From Prevotella sp. khp7 (GTDB taxonomy: Bacteria > Bacteroidota > Bacteroidia > Bacteroidales > Bacteroidaceae), in the NCBI RefSeq assembly GCF_900109055.1, contig NZ_FOIV01000003.1, forward strand, positions 684,835 through 748,834: a DNA stretch of 64,000 bases, written 5' to 3'. The position numbers and the translations under genes were made by a program. The notes under the pieces were generated by a model that made no database searches, was not told the origin of the DNA, and saw only the letters and a program-made list of their open reading frames with translations. Positions 32,825-41,837 of this stretch are shown one piece after another (within the stretch, counting starts at the first letter, position 1; every line of letters starts with the position of its first letter).

Positions 32825-35800
32825 ATGAACAAAAGGAAACTTGTTATTCTGGCAATGATGCTTGCCGTTGGTATTGGTAGCTGGGCTCAAAACCTGCAGC
32901 TCAAGCTGAACAACGTGACGGTTAAGAAAGCTATGTCGGAGTTGAAACAGAAAAGCGGGTATTCGTTTGTGTATGAGGCCAGCGACGTAGACACCAACAA
33001 GAAGGTGAACATCGACGCTGACAATGCTAATGATGCCATTGACCAGATTCTGAAGGGTCAGGACGTGACCTATGAGATTCAGGGCAAGAGCATTGTGATC
33101 TCTAAGAAGAACGCCGGAAAGGCCGCGAAGGGCAAGAAGCAGCGCGTGACCGGTACGGTGTTGGACAACAACGGCGAGCCCGTGATTGGCGCAACCGTGA
33201 TGGAGAAAGGTACGAAAAACGGTACCATCACCGACATGGAGGGTAACTTCGTGCTCGAGACCGCTCCTGGTGCTGAGCTTGATATCTCGTATATCGGCTA
33301 CAAGTCCCAGACCATCAAGGCCTCGGCTACGGGCGCCACTTCAGTCAGTCTGAGCGAAGACAGCAATCTGCTCGACGACGTGGTCGTAGTGGGTTACGGT
33401 ACGCAGCGCAAGAAGCTGATTACCGGTTCAACGATTCACGTGACGTCCGACGACATCGCAGCCGTGAATGCCGTCGACGCATTCGGTGCCCTGCAGAGTC
33501 AGGCAGCAGGTATGAACATCGTGATGAACTCAGGTCAGCCTGGTGAGAGTTATAAGGTTACCATCCGTGGTATGGGTACTGCTGGTTCCAACTCTCCGTT
33601 GTATGTTATCGACGGCGTGCCCGGAGGTAACATTGCCGACCTCTCGCCAAACGATATCGAGAGCATCGACGTTCTGAAGGATGCCGCTTCGAGCGCCATC
33701 TATGGTGCACGCGCATCAAATGGTGTTATCCTGGTGACCACCAAGAAGGGAAAGGCTGGACACATTCAGGTGACCTTCGACGGTTATCTGGGCTGGCAGA
33801 ACGCCAACACCAACGACGTTACGCCGCTGAACGCCAAGCAGTATATGGAAATCAACGACAAGGCCTACGAGATTCAGGGCGTAGCCACCTACGACTGGGC
33901 GAAGCTCATCCCGAAGCAGTATGCTCAGATAATGAACGGCACCTGGAACGGTACCAACTGGTTGGAAGAGACCATGATCGACGACGCGCCTATCAACAAC
34001 GCTTCTATCAACATCACAGGTGGTGGCGACGTGTCGCGTTTCTCCATCGGTGCCAGCAAGTTCCATCAGACGGGTACCATCGGATGGCCTGCAACGCCAA
34101 AGTACGACCGTACCACTATCCGCATGAACTCAGACTACTCACTCATCCGCAGAAACGGCAGAGACGTGCTGAAGTTCGGCGAGAACGTCACATTCTCGGC
34201 TACCGACAAGAAGGGTATCTCTATCGGCGGTATCTACAGCAACAGCATCCGCAGCCTGCTGGCCATGAGCCCGCTGCTGCCTGCCTATAACGACGAAGGC
34301 GGTTTCTATGAGTATAAGGATATCCAGGCCGACCAATGGGACTTCAGCGCAGAAATGTCGAACCCCCTGGCAGCCATGAAGTATGACGAGGGTTACGGCT
34401 ACACAAAGGGCTGGCGCCTGCAGTCGAACTTCTTCCTCGAGTTTGCGCCTATCAAGGACCTGACTTACCGCGTGAGCGCAGGTTGGCTGTACCATCACAC
34501 CGACCGCCGCAGCTACAAGCCCGTCTACGAGCTGAGCACCAAGAAGTCAAATCCTGCCGACGACGTCACTCAGCGTCAGTCATACAACACCCGTTGGTCG
34601 CTCGAAAACACGTTGAACTACGTGAAGAGCTTCGGCGGTCATAACATCGACATCCTGCTGGGTCAGTCGCTCGAGAAGTGGGGCTACGGCAATAGCGTGG
34701 GTGTGACAAACTCCAACTCGCTCTTCCCGGGCTCGTTCGAGCATGCCTATATCGACAACGCCAACGTGGTCGACCCAGCCGTGACCTCTATCAGCGGCAC
34801 ACCACAGGAGCAGGGCGCCCTGTCGTCGTTCTTCGGACGTGCGAACTATAACTACAACGAGACCTATCTGCTGTCGCTCGTGCTGCGCGCCGACGGTTCT
34901 TCAAACTTCGCACGCGGACACCGCTGGGGCTACTTCCCCTCAGTATCGGCTGGTTGGGTCATCTCTAACGAGAAGTTCTTCGAGTCTACCAAGAGCTGGC
35001 TCGACTTCCTGAAACTGCGCGGCAGCTGGGGTCAGAACGGTAACTGTAACATCTCGAGCTTCCAGTATCTGGCAACCATCGCCTTCGACGATCCTTACTA
35101 TTTCGACAACAAGGACAACCCCGGTATCGGAGCCTATCCAAACATCCTGCCTAACGAGGAGGTGAAGTGGGAGACCTCTGAGCAGCTCGACTTCGGTTTC
35201 GACGCACGTTTCCTGAGAAACCGTCTGGGTGTGACCTTCGACTGGTATAAGAAGACCACCAAGGACTGGCTGGTTCGCGCTCCGATGCTGTTGTCTTACG
35301 GCACAGGCGCACCTTATATCAATGGTGGCGACATCGAGAACAAGGGTTATGAGGTTCAGCTCTCTTGGAACGACAGAATCGGCAAGGACTTCACCTATGG
35401 CGTATCGTTCAACTTCTCGCACAACAAGAACGAGGTAACGCGTCTGGCTAACTCCGAGGGTATCATCCACGGCGGTTCAAACGCCATCGCACAGAACACA
35501 GCCGAGCTCTACCGCATTCAGGTAGGATTCCCAATCGGTTACTTCTGGGGCTACCAGATGGAGGGTATCATTCAGAACGAGCAGGACCTTCAGGACTACC
35601 TGAACCGCAACTGCGGCGGCGACAAGGCCAACTCTCTGCAGGGTGAGTCGCTGCAGCCTGGCGACGTGAAGTTCGTCGACGTGAACGGCAACGGCAAGAT
35701 CGACAAGGGCGACGACGACAAGACCATGATCGGCGACCCGAACCCCGACTTTACCGTAGGTCTGAACATCAACCTCTCGTATAAGGGCTTCGACTTCGCC

Positions 35801-36238
35801 CTGAACGGCTACGGCTCGTTCGGACAGCAGGTGGCAAAGAGCTATCGTCAGTTCTCCGACCATCCTGATGACAACTATTGTACCGACGTGTACACCAAGT
35901 ACTGGACGGGCGAGGGCAGCACCAACCGCTATCCGCGCTTCTCCGACGGTAAGACAGCCAACATGTCGGAAATCTCTCGCGTATGGATTGAGGATGCCGA
36001 CTTCTTCAAGATCTCAAGAGTATCGTTTGGCTACGACTTCAAGCGCATCGCCAAGTTCCTGCCTGTACAGAGATGCCGTCTGTATGTATCGCTTCAGAAC
36101 TTCTTCACCTTCACCAACTATTCGGGTATGGATCCTGAGGTCGGTTTCGGTAACGGCGCAAGTTGGGCATCTGGTATCGACAACGGTTACTATCCCTCTT
36201 CACGTAGCTGGCAGGTTGGTCTGAACGTCAACTTCTAA
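32825..36238 (+). CDS. SusC-like TonB-dependent receptor with N-terminal STN domain
   Basis: The 1137-residue outer-membrane receptor has a signal peptide and an STN signalling domain at about residues 22-95 (LQLKLNNVTVKKAMSELKQK). A carboxypeptidase-regulatory-like domain follows (VTGTVLDNNGEPVIGATV), then the plug domain with the SusC signature (IESIDVLKDAASSAIYGARA) and a C-terminal barrel ending in VGLNVNF. The STN domain means it also signals to the FecR protein upstream. With SusD it imports a bound glycan or similar ligand. The ligand is unknown, as no glycoside hydrolase accompanies the pair. Confidence 0.97.
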   Translation: MNKRKLVILAMMLAVGIGSWAQNLQLKLNNVTVKKAMSELKQKSGYSFVYEASDVDTNKKVNIDADNANDAIDQILKGQDVTYEIQGKSIVISKKNAGKAAKGKKQRVTGTVLDNNGEPVIGATVMEKGTKNGTITDMEGNFVLETAPGAELDISYIGYKSQTIKASATGATSVSLSEDSNLLDDVVVVGYGTQRKKLITGSTIHVTSDDIAAVNAVDAFGALQSQAAGMNIVMNSGQPGESYKVTIRGMGTAGSNSPLYVIDGVPGGNIADLSPNDIESIDVLKDAASSAIYGARASNGVILVTTKKGKAGHIQVTFDGYLGWQNANTNDVTPLNAKQYMEINDKAYEIQGVATYDWAKLIPKQYAQIMNGTWNGTNWLEETMIDDAPINNASINITGGGDVSRFSIGASKFHQTGTIGWPATPKYDRTTIRMNSDYSLIRRNGRDVLKFGENVTFSATDKKGISIGGIYSNSIRSLLAMSPLLPAYNDEGGFYEYKDIQADQWDFSAEMSNPLAAMKYDEGYGYTKGWRLQSNFFLEFAPIKDLTYRVSAGWLYHHTDRRSYKPVYELSTKKSNPADDVTQRQSYNTRWSLENTLNYVKSFGGHNIDILLGQSLEKWGYGNSVGVTNSNSLFPGSFEHAYIDNANVVDPAVTSISGTPQEQGALSSFFGRANYNYNETYLLSLVLRADGSSNFARGHRWGYFPSVSAGWVISNEKFFESTKSWLDFLKLRGSWGQNGNCNISSFQYLATIAFDDPYYFDNKDNPGIGAYPNILPNEEVKWETSEQLDFGFDARFLRNRLGVTFDWYKKTTKDWLVRAPMLLSYGTGAPYINGGDIENKGYEVQLSWNDRIGKDFTYGVSFNFSHNKNEVTRLANSEGIIHGGSNAIAQNTAELYRIQVGFPIGYFWGYQMEGIIQNEQDLQDYLNRNCGGDKANSLQGESLQPGDVKFVDVNGNGKIDKGDDDKTMIGDPNPDFTVGLNINLSYKGFDFALNGYGSFGQQVAKSYRQFSDHPDDNYCTDVYTKYWTGEGSTNRYPRFSDGKTANMSEISRVWIEDADFFKISRVSFGYDFKRIAKFLPVQRCRLYVSLQNFFTFTNYSGMDPEVGFGNGASWASGIDNGYYPSSRSWQVGLNVNF

Positions 36239-36279
36239 ATAAAAGGTAAGAAAGTAGGAAATTAAATAAGCAAAAGAAT

Positions 36280-38046
36280 ATGAGAAAATATATTTTTATG
36301 AAGGCCAAAGGTATAGTAAAGGTTCTGCCTCTTTACCTTTTCACCTTTTTACTTTTATCCTCATGTGACGACTTCCTGGACACGGAGAACCTGACGATGA
36401 AGGACACGTCGAACTTCCCGATCAACGAGACCGACGCCTTCCAGATGGTAAACGGTATATACTCCGTGATGAACCGTAACTTGGCCGACCCCGAGGAAGA
36501 CCCCTTCTTCGTGTTCGATATCGCTTCCGACGACCGTCTGGGCGGCGGCTCTCAGAGTAACATCGGCGCACAGGGCGTCGACCGACTGATGAATGCCTAC
36601 GTCGACTGGATGAAGCCCCTGTGGCAGCAGCGCTATGCCGGTATCAACCGCGCCAACAACGCTCTTGAGACCATCGACAACGTGACTGGCTGGTCTAACG
36701 AGAAGACCAAGAACCAGCTGCTCTGCGAAATCCATTTCCTCCGTGCGTGGTACTACTTCAATCTTGTTCAGGTGTTCAACGGCGTGCCCCTGGTACTCTC
36801 TACCGAGCCCCAAAACCTGCCTAAGTCTACCCCCGACGAGGTATATGCCCAGATAGCCAGCGACCTGAAGAGCGCCATCGAGATAGGCCCCGCCACAAAG
36901 TATCCTGAGGTTGGCGACGGCCGTGCCTCAAAGTGGACTGCCGAGGGCATGATGGCTCGCGTGTGGCTGTTCTACACAGGCTTCTACGGCAAGAGCGAAC
37001 TGCCCCTGGCCGACGGTGGCAGCATCTCGAAGTCGCAGGTGGCTGCCTGGCTCGAGGACTGCATCCAGAACAGCGGCTACGGCCTTGTGGCCGACCAGCG
37101 CAACCTCTGGCCCTACACCAACCCCTACACGGGTAAGGACTATAAGTACGACCTCGACAACGCCCTGAACTGGGAGACCGACGAGAACAAGGAGAACATG
37201 TTTGCCGTCAAGATGTCGAACAAGCCTGGATGGAGTGCCGACGACCAGCTGCGCCACAACCGTATCGTAGAGTTCTACAGCCTGCGCAAGACCACGGCCG
37301 ACGCCTTCCCATTCTCCGTACAGGGCTACTCTAACGGTCCCGTGTGCGAGAAGCTGTGGACCGACTGGGCTGCCGATCCCGACTATGCAGGCGACTACCG
37401 CCGCGTGGGCTCTATCTGCGACCGTGCCGTCGAGATTCCTAACTACAAGGGTGATAAGGCCAAGGAGGTAGAGAACACCAACCTGCTGGCCAAGAAGTAT
37501 GTAGGCTGCGAGGCCATCGACCCCGAGACGGGTCAGCGCATGCTCAGCTACGGCTACTTCTACGGTTCTGAGAACAACCGCCAGACGGGTCTCACCCAGT
37601 CGCTCGTATGGCTGCGCTTTGCCGACGTGCTGCTCATGCACTCAGAGCTCACCGACGGTAAGGCCATCTACAACGGCAAGAGCGGTCTGAATGCCGTTCG
37701 CGAGCGTGCCAAGCTGCCCGACATCGCCTACAGCCTTGCCAACCTGAAGAAGGAACGCCGCTATGAGCTCTGCTTCGAGGCTCTGCGCTGGAACGACCTG
37801 CGCCGCTGGGGCGACGTAGCCGAGAAGGTGAAGAACCAGGTGGGCAACAAGATCCTGAACCAGGGCATCGAGGGCGAATATGCCTTCACCAACGACTTCA
37901 TGGCCCGTTACAATGAGACGGGTGGTGGATTCTTCAAGATTCCAGAGGATCAGGTGACCCTCTCTGAGGGCGTGCTCGAGCAGAACCCCGGCTGGGGCGA
38001 CGGAACGAACTGGGCGAAGGGCGACTTACCCTACCGCTTTAAATAA
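36280..38046 (+). CDS. SusD-like substrate-binding lipoprotein
   Basis: The 588-residue protein has a signal peptide with lipobox (LLLSSCDDFLDTENL) and the helical SusD repeats (LCEIHFLRAWYYFNLVQVFN, then VPLVLSTEP). Near the C-terminus it carries NLKKERRYELCFEALRWNDL and RRWGD, typical of the family. It forms the lid of the SusC transporter. A second ATG at 36298 is possible; the longer form was kept. A terminator follows directly. Confidence 0.95.
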   Translation: MRKYIFMKAKGIVKVLPLYLFTFLLLSSCDDFLDTENLTMKDTSNFPINETDAFQMVNGIYSVMNRNLADPEEDPFFVFDIASDDRLGGGSQSNIGAQGVDRLMNAYVDWMKPLWQQRYAGINRANNALETIDNVTGWSNEKTKNQLLCEIHFLRAWYYFNLVQVFNGVPLVLSTEPQNLPKSTPDEVYAQIASDLKSAIEIGPATKYPEVGDGRASKWTAEGMMARVWLFYTGFYGKSELPLADGGSISKSQVAAWLEDCIQNSGYGLVADQRNLWPYTNPYTGKDYKYDLDNALNWETDENKENMFAVKMSNKPGWSADDQLRHNRIVEFYSLRKTTADAFPFSVQGYSNGPVCEKLWTDWAADPDYAGDYRRVGSICDRAVEIPNYKGDKAKEVENTNLLAKKYVGCEAIDPETGQRMLSYGYFYGSENNRQTGLTQSLVWLRFADVLLMHSELTDGKAIYNGKSGLNAVRERAKLPDIAYSLANLKKERRYELCFEALRWNDLRRWGDVAEKVKNQVGNKILNQGIEGEYAFTNDFMARYNETGGGFFKIPEDQVTLSEGVLEQNPGWGDGTNWAKGDLPYRFK

Positions 38047-38062
38047 CAAAAAAGGTTAAAAA

Positions 38063-38096
38063 GGGGGTATGTCTTTTCGGGCATACCCTTTTTTTT
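38063..38096 (+). terminator. Terminator after the SusC/SusD operon
   Basis: GGGTATGTC (38065-38073) pairs with GGCATACCC (38080-38088, one G-U pair) around a 6-base loop, and a run of eight T's follows. Confidence 0.85.
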
Positions 38097-38109
38097 GCCC
38101 GCTTATTCG

Positions 38110-38117
38110 TACCTTTG
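38110..38117 (+). promoter_or_regulatory. -7 box of the histidine phosphatase gene
   Basis: TACCTTTG lies directly after the terminator, about 27 bases before the ATG at 38144. The phosphatase can therefore be expressed apart from SusC/SusD. TTTG boxes upstream are not at the usual distance. Confidence 0.5.
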
Positions 38118-38143
38118 CAAGGAAAAAAAATTTTAAAACGATT

Positions 38144-39412
38144 ATGAAACGTACTATCTTTAATCTCCTGTTCCTGTGTCTGGGCGTGGGCGCCTGGGCT
38201 CAGAGCAATGCCGCGCTCGACCGTCTGAAGGCCGACCCGCGCAGGGCCTACGGCACCGACTATCCCTATCAGTTCAACACCGCCCCGCTCACCAAGGCCC
38301 CCAAGGGCTACAAGCCGTTCTACATCAGCCACTACGGCCGTCACGGCTCGCGCTACTACTGGAACGAGAAACTCTATAAGAACATCGACACCCTGCTCAC
38401 GAAGGCCCACACCCTCAACCAGCTCACCGCCGAGGGCGAAGCCTTCCGCCAGAAGTTCATGGCCGCCAAGAAAGAGCTCAACACGGGCTGGAGCGAACTG
38501 ACCCAGCTGGGCTGGGAGCAGCACCAGGGCATTGCCCGCCGCATGTACAACGACTTCCCCCAGGTGTTCCGCAAGGGCGGCAACGTGCTGGCCGTCTCGT
38601 CGCTCGTGGGTCGCTGCGTCATCTCCATGTCGGGCTTCTGTCAGGAGCTCGTTCAGTGCAACCCTAAGATCGAGATTCGCGAGCAGTCGTCGCGCTTCAC
38701 GCTCAACGCCGTGGTGCCCACCGACAAGCAGAACCCCGACCGCAAGGAATACCCCGAGTGCAAACCCCGCTTCGAGAGCAACATGGATAAGTTCAAGGTC
38801 GACACCACCATCGTGCAGACCGTCCTCAGCCGCGTGTTCACCACCACCGACAGCCTCACGGCCCCTGCCGACGAAGTGGTCGACTGGCTCTCAGAGCTCT
38901 ACACCTCGCTGCCCAGCATCGACCACGAGGGCATGATGGGTAGCATCATCAGCGACCAGGAGGTAGCCGACTTTTGGGAATACAGCAACCTGGGCACCTA
39001 CTCATGGCTCTTCAGCGGCCGCTACATCGTCATCCCCATTATTGAAGACATCATCCAGAAGGCCGACGACGTGCTCGCCGGGCATAGCGACCGCATAGCC
39101 GACCTGCGCTTCGGCCACGACTCGTTCATCGGTCCGCTCACCGTTCTGCTGGGCATCAACGGCGCCGACCTCGACCCCGAAGACCCCTACGAGGTGAAGA
39201 ACTGCTACCAGAGCTGGGAGACCTGCATGGCGTCGAATATCCAGCTGGTGTTCTACCGCGGCAAGAAGTCGGCCGACGACATACTCGTCAAGCTGCTGCT
39301 CAACGGCGAGGAGGCCACGCTGCCCGTACCCACCACCCAGGCCCCGTACTACCGCTGGAGCGACTTCCGCCAGTACTACAAGGCCGTCTGCGACAGCGTA
39401 AAGCCCGAGTAG
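38144..39412 (+). CDS. Secreted histidine acid phosphatase (inositol-polyphosphate phosphatase-like)
   Basis: The 422-residue protein has a signal peptide ending in GAWAQS. The catalytic motif ISHYGRHGSRYYW (RHGxR) lies near residue 60, and the proton donor region RFGHDSFIGPL (HD) lies near residue 325. This is the branch 2 histidine phosphatase layout found in phytases and in the MINPP-like phosphatases of gut Bacteroides, which are of similar length. It may release phosphate from inositol phosphates or from phosphorylated ligands of the SusC/SusD system just upstream. The substrate is inferred. Confidence 0.87.
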   Translation: MKRTIFNLLFLCLGVGAWAQSNAALDRLKADPRRAYGTDYPYQFNTAPLTKAPKGYKPFYISHYGRHGSRYYWNEKLYKNIDTLLTKAHTLNQLTAEGEAFRQKFMAAKKELNTGWSELTQLGWEQHQGIARRMYNDFPQVFRKGGNVLAVSSLVGRCVISMSGFCQELVQCNPKIEIREQSSRFTLNAVVPTDKQNPDRKEYPECKPRFESNMDKFKVDTTIVQTVLSRVFTTTDSLTAPADEVVDWLSELYTSLPSIDHEGMMGSIISDQEVADFWEYSNLGTYSWLFSGRYIVIPIIEDIIQKADDVLAGHSDRIADLRFGHDSFIGPLTVLLGINGADLDPEDPYEVKNCYQSWETCMASNIQLVFYRGKKSADDILVKLLLNGEEATLPVPTTQAPYYRWSDFRQYYKAVCDSVKPE

Positions 39413-39443
39413 TCAGTTCTCTTCGATTAGAACATAATCATAA

Positions 39444-39477
39444 ATCCCTCAGCACTTCAATGCTGAGGGATCTTTCT
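39444..39477 (+). terminator. Terminator after the phosphatase gene
   Basis: An 11-bp perfect stem, ATCCCTCAGCA (39444-39454) with TGCTGAGGGAT (39461-39471), is followed by a short T-rich run. Confidence 0.78.
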
Positions 39478-39596
39478 CTCATCTCACTCAAGAACCTTAT
39501 CTACCAACACCTCGACTACTCCCATACTTGCTCCGAGCAAAGTCCTACTTAGCCTTATTACAACTCTCGCTTTCCTCCGAGCAGAATCACCCAATC

Positions 39597-39754
39597 TGTT
39601 GCAGTTGTTGCAGTGTTGCAGTTGTTTGTAAGATTGGCGCACCCCTAAAAAATGTCTATATATTATATATATTGTATATATATAAATATATAGAATTTAC
39701 TTTTCACTTTTCTCACTCCCTGATTCGAACTGCAACACTGCAACAACTGCAACA
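39597..39754. repeat. 27-bp perfect inverted repeat around a 104-bp AT-rich core
   Basis: The left arm 39597-39623 and right arm 39728-39754 are exact reverse complements over 27 bases. Each arm is made of three GTTGCAG heptamers (39598, 39607 and 39615 in the left arm). No transposase is present. The element lies at the left edge of an AT-rich island and looks like a small mobile or recombination element. Confidence 0.88.
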
Positions 39755-39784
39755 ATATAGAAATAAAGATAATCCGCTCAAACA

Positions 39785-39816
39785 TTTGCTTGTGTTAGAA
39801 ATATTTAGTAACTTTG
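39785..39816 (+). promoter_or_regulatory. Promoter of the AT-rich island genes
   Basis: TTTG (39785-39788), a 20-base spacer and TAACTTTG (39809-39816) match consensus, 33 bases before the ATG at 39850. Confidence 0.7.
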
Positions 39817-39849
39817 CCATCATATTTTCAAACCTAACCCGATTATTGT

Positions 39850-40185
39850 ATGGATACAGAAAACGAATTGTTACCTAATGAAAGCGACAGAATAGTCTGT
39901 GTAAAGGTAGGATTTATAAAGCGTGAAAATCTCTATGAGATGACGCGTAAATATTGGAAAATGAATCTGGAGAGAGTTTCTCTAGCTACACATGTACTGG
40001 CTATTGTAGATGGCAAGGTGAAAGCTGTATATATTCCTCAAAAATGGTACTACACCCAGGAATCCCAATACTTGAGACGAGTAGAGTTTAATGGAATCGA
40101 GGATCCTGATAGTACATATATAGGAAAGTCTGTTAAGACGTTCTATGGTCGTAGCGCAAACCCAGTGAAATACATTAATATGTAA
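39850..40185 (+). CDS. Hypothetical protein, first gene of the AT-rich island
   Basis: I do not recognise the 111-residue protein. It is soluble, with a central LATHVLAIVDGKVKAVYIPQ strand pair, then YLRRVEFNGIEDPDS and a C-terminal YIGKSVKTFYGRSANPVKYI. The last part resembles small domains that I recall beside phage or defence genes (GKxV...NPIRY), but this is a weak memory. It is followed after 17 bases by the NERD gene and shares its AT-rich composition. Confidence 0.7.
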   Translation: MDTENELLPNESDRIVCVKVGFIKRENLYEMTRKYWKMNLERVSLATHVLAIVDGKVKAVYIPQKWYYTQESQYLRRVEFNGIEDPDSTYIGKSVKTFYGRSANPVKYINM

Positions 40186-40202
40186 CTATTCTGAGGATTT
40201 CT

Positions 40203-40997
40203 ATGCATGACATTTTTTATATGGTATTTGTCGTCGTAGTTTTAGGGATTGTTATCCTTTCATGGGTATTGAGATCTCCCAAGATGAAAGGGAAAAGGGG
40301 AGAAGCTAAGATTCATAATTTGCTATTGGATTTACCTGATGAGTATTATGTCTTTAAAGATGTAATTTTAAAGTCGGGTAATAGGACTATTCAAATCGAC
40401 CATATAGTTGTTTCTAAATATGCTATCTTCACGATAGAGACAAAAAACTATCGTGGAGAGATTTTTGGAAATGACAATTCTCTATATTGGACTCAGCTTA
40501 TTGTCACAGATGTGACGTATAGGAGGAAATGGTACAAGACTTACACCTATGTTACAAAGAATAAGTTTTATAATCCAGTAAAACAATCCATGGCTCATGC
40601 CTATGCCATAAAGAATATGGTAAAAGAGTGGCCCTATTTGCCGATTGTGCCCATAGTCGTATTTACAGATATGGCTGATATATCTAAAATCGAATCTCAA
40701 TACTGTGTTATTTCTGAAGAAGCCTTATATGATACGATAATTAATTATCGAACTATCTATTTATCAGATATTGATGTCTTGAATTTGGTAGAGAGAATTA
40801 ATGTCTACGATTATAGGGAGGTAATAAGCGATAGAGAACATGTGAAAAATGTAAAATGGGCAAAGAACGAAACAGATAAGAAACTCGCTTCAGGTATATG
40901 CCCAAGATGTGGCGCTCAGTTAGTCTTACGAAAGGGAAAATATGGTAGTTTTTGGGGATGTTCTAATTATCCAAAGTGTAGATTCACAACTCACTAG
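40203..40997 (+). CDS. NERD domain protein with C-terminal zinc finger
   Basis: The 264-residue protein has one N-terminal transmembrane helix (FYMVFVVVVLGIVILSWVL). A NERD nuclease-related domain spans about residues 33-150, with KGKRGEAKIHNLL, then IQIDHIVVSKYAIFTIETKN, where the Asp and the ExK are the usual active-site residues. At the end is a topoisomerase-type zinc finger (CPRCGAQLVLRKGKYGSFWG, then CSNYPKC). NERD proteins are thought to act on DNA and appear in defence or plasmid settings. It belongs to the three-gene AT-rich island. Confidence 0.87.
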   Translation: MHDIFYMVFVVVVLGIVILSWVLRSPKMKGKRGEAKIHNLLLDLPDEYYVFKDVILKSGNRTIQIDHIVVSKYAIFTIETKNYRGEIFGNDNSLYWTQLIVTDVTYRRKWYKTYTYVTKNKFYNPVKQSMAHAYAIKNMVKEWPYLPIVPIVVFTDMADISKIESQYCVISEEALYDTIINYRTIYLSDIDVLNLVERINVYDYREVISDREHVKNVKWAKNETDKKLASGICPRCGAQLVLRKGKYGSFWGCSNYPKCRFTTH

Positions 40998-41035
40998 ATT
41001 ATTCTTTAATTATGAAATATTAAAAACATTTTAAA

Positions 41036-41797
41036 ATGAAAAAAAGTATCGTATATGTAAAGGGTGGAATATATGCCAATAAAGGCTATCATATAGCAAA
41101 AGGATTATCGTGCTTAGAAGATATAAAAGAAGCATCAAATGCCTGTTTAGTAATAGAAGGCGACCTTAATCTAGATGATAAAATGACACTTATTCCATAT
41201 TGTAGATATAAGGCAGCTGGAGGCATTGCTGTATCTTTAGGAGGATTAGCTACTTTTAATGATCCATCAATACTCAAAAATGAATATATAGAAGAGATTG
41301 ATAAGATTCTAAGAATTTTAAAGATTGAGATACCAGAAGATTTAATACAGATACAACTAAAGAGCATTTATGGCGCTGTGTTTGGTAATTTCGAACTGTT
41401 TATTACATCGTTTCTATATACTATGGTTTTAGGTTGTGAACTGTATTTTGACAGATATCTTCTGTATATAAACAACGCAAATTATGAAAAGAATGATGTT
41501 TATGAGTTTGTATTTAAAGATATATGTAGTATAAATGCTCATAATATGAAGAAAATAAAAAACGTTTTTGAAAACGTTTTTGAAATTAGTTTTCCAGATT
41601 ACACAAGGATTAATAAGGATATTTTAAAAAGACATGATATTATTCATCGTTCAGGAAACCAAAAAGAAGATAATCACTTGAAGAGAATAACCTTAACATG
41701 TGATAATATAGTTGGGCTTATTAATGAGTGCAATATGTTTGTTGACAATCTTTTAGAAGCGATGAAAGAACCAATGCGAAAATGGCAAGAAGCGTGA
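41036..41797 (+). CDS. HEPN-like protein
   Basis: The 253-residue protein is mostly helical in its second half. Near residue 202 it has KRHDIIHRSG, which fits the R-x4-H signature of HEPN ribonuclease domains (RHDIIH). HEPN proteins are common in toxin-antitoxin and phage-defence systems. The N-terminal half has a serine/glycine-rich beta region (YKAAGGIAVSLGGLATFN) that I cannot place. It starts 38 bases after the NERD gene. The HEPN call rests on the motif and helix pattern. Confidence 0.65.
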   Translation: MKKSIVYVKGGIYANKGYHIAKGLSCLEDIKEASNACLVIEGDLNLDDKMTLIPYCRYKAAGGIAVSLGGLATFNDPSILKNEYIEEIDKILRILKIEIPEDLIQIQLKSIYGAVFGNFELFITSFLYTMVLGCELYFDRYLLYINNANYEKNDVYEFVFKDICSINAHNMKKIKNVFENVFEISFPDYTRINKDILKRHDIIHRSGNQKEDNHLKRITLTCDNIVGLINECNMFVDNLLEAMKEPMRKWQEA

Positions 41798-41837
41798 TAT
41801 CAAGAACATAGTTTAATTTGCATTTATTTTTGACTGC

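Larger units (their letters stand above)
39413..39849. other. Intergenic region: terminator, long inverted repeat, promoter
   Basis: This 437-base gap has a terminator (39444-39477), an inverted-repeat element (39597-39754) whose 104-base centre is very AT-rich, and a promoter (39785-39816) for the next gene. A 116-codon open frame crosses it but runs through the repeat and has no coding character. Confidence 0.65.

Noticed and set aside
36928-37641. A 237-codon open frame on the minus strand, opposite susD.
   Set aside because: It is antisense to a well-supported SusD gene and has no recognisable domain or promoter.
39528-39878. A 116-codon open frame across the inverted-repeat element.
   Set aside because: It runs through both repeat arms and the AT-rich core, encodes repetitive low-complexity sequence, and overlaps the better-supported gene at 39850.
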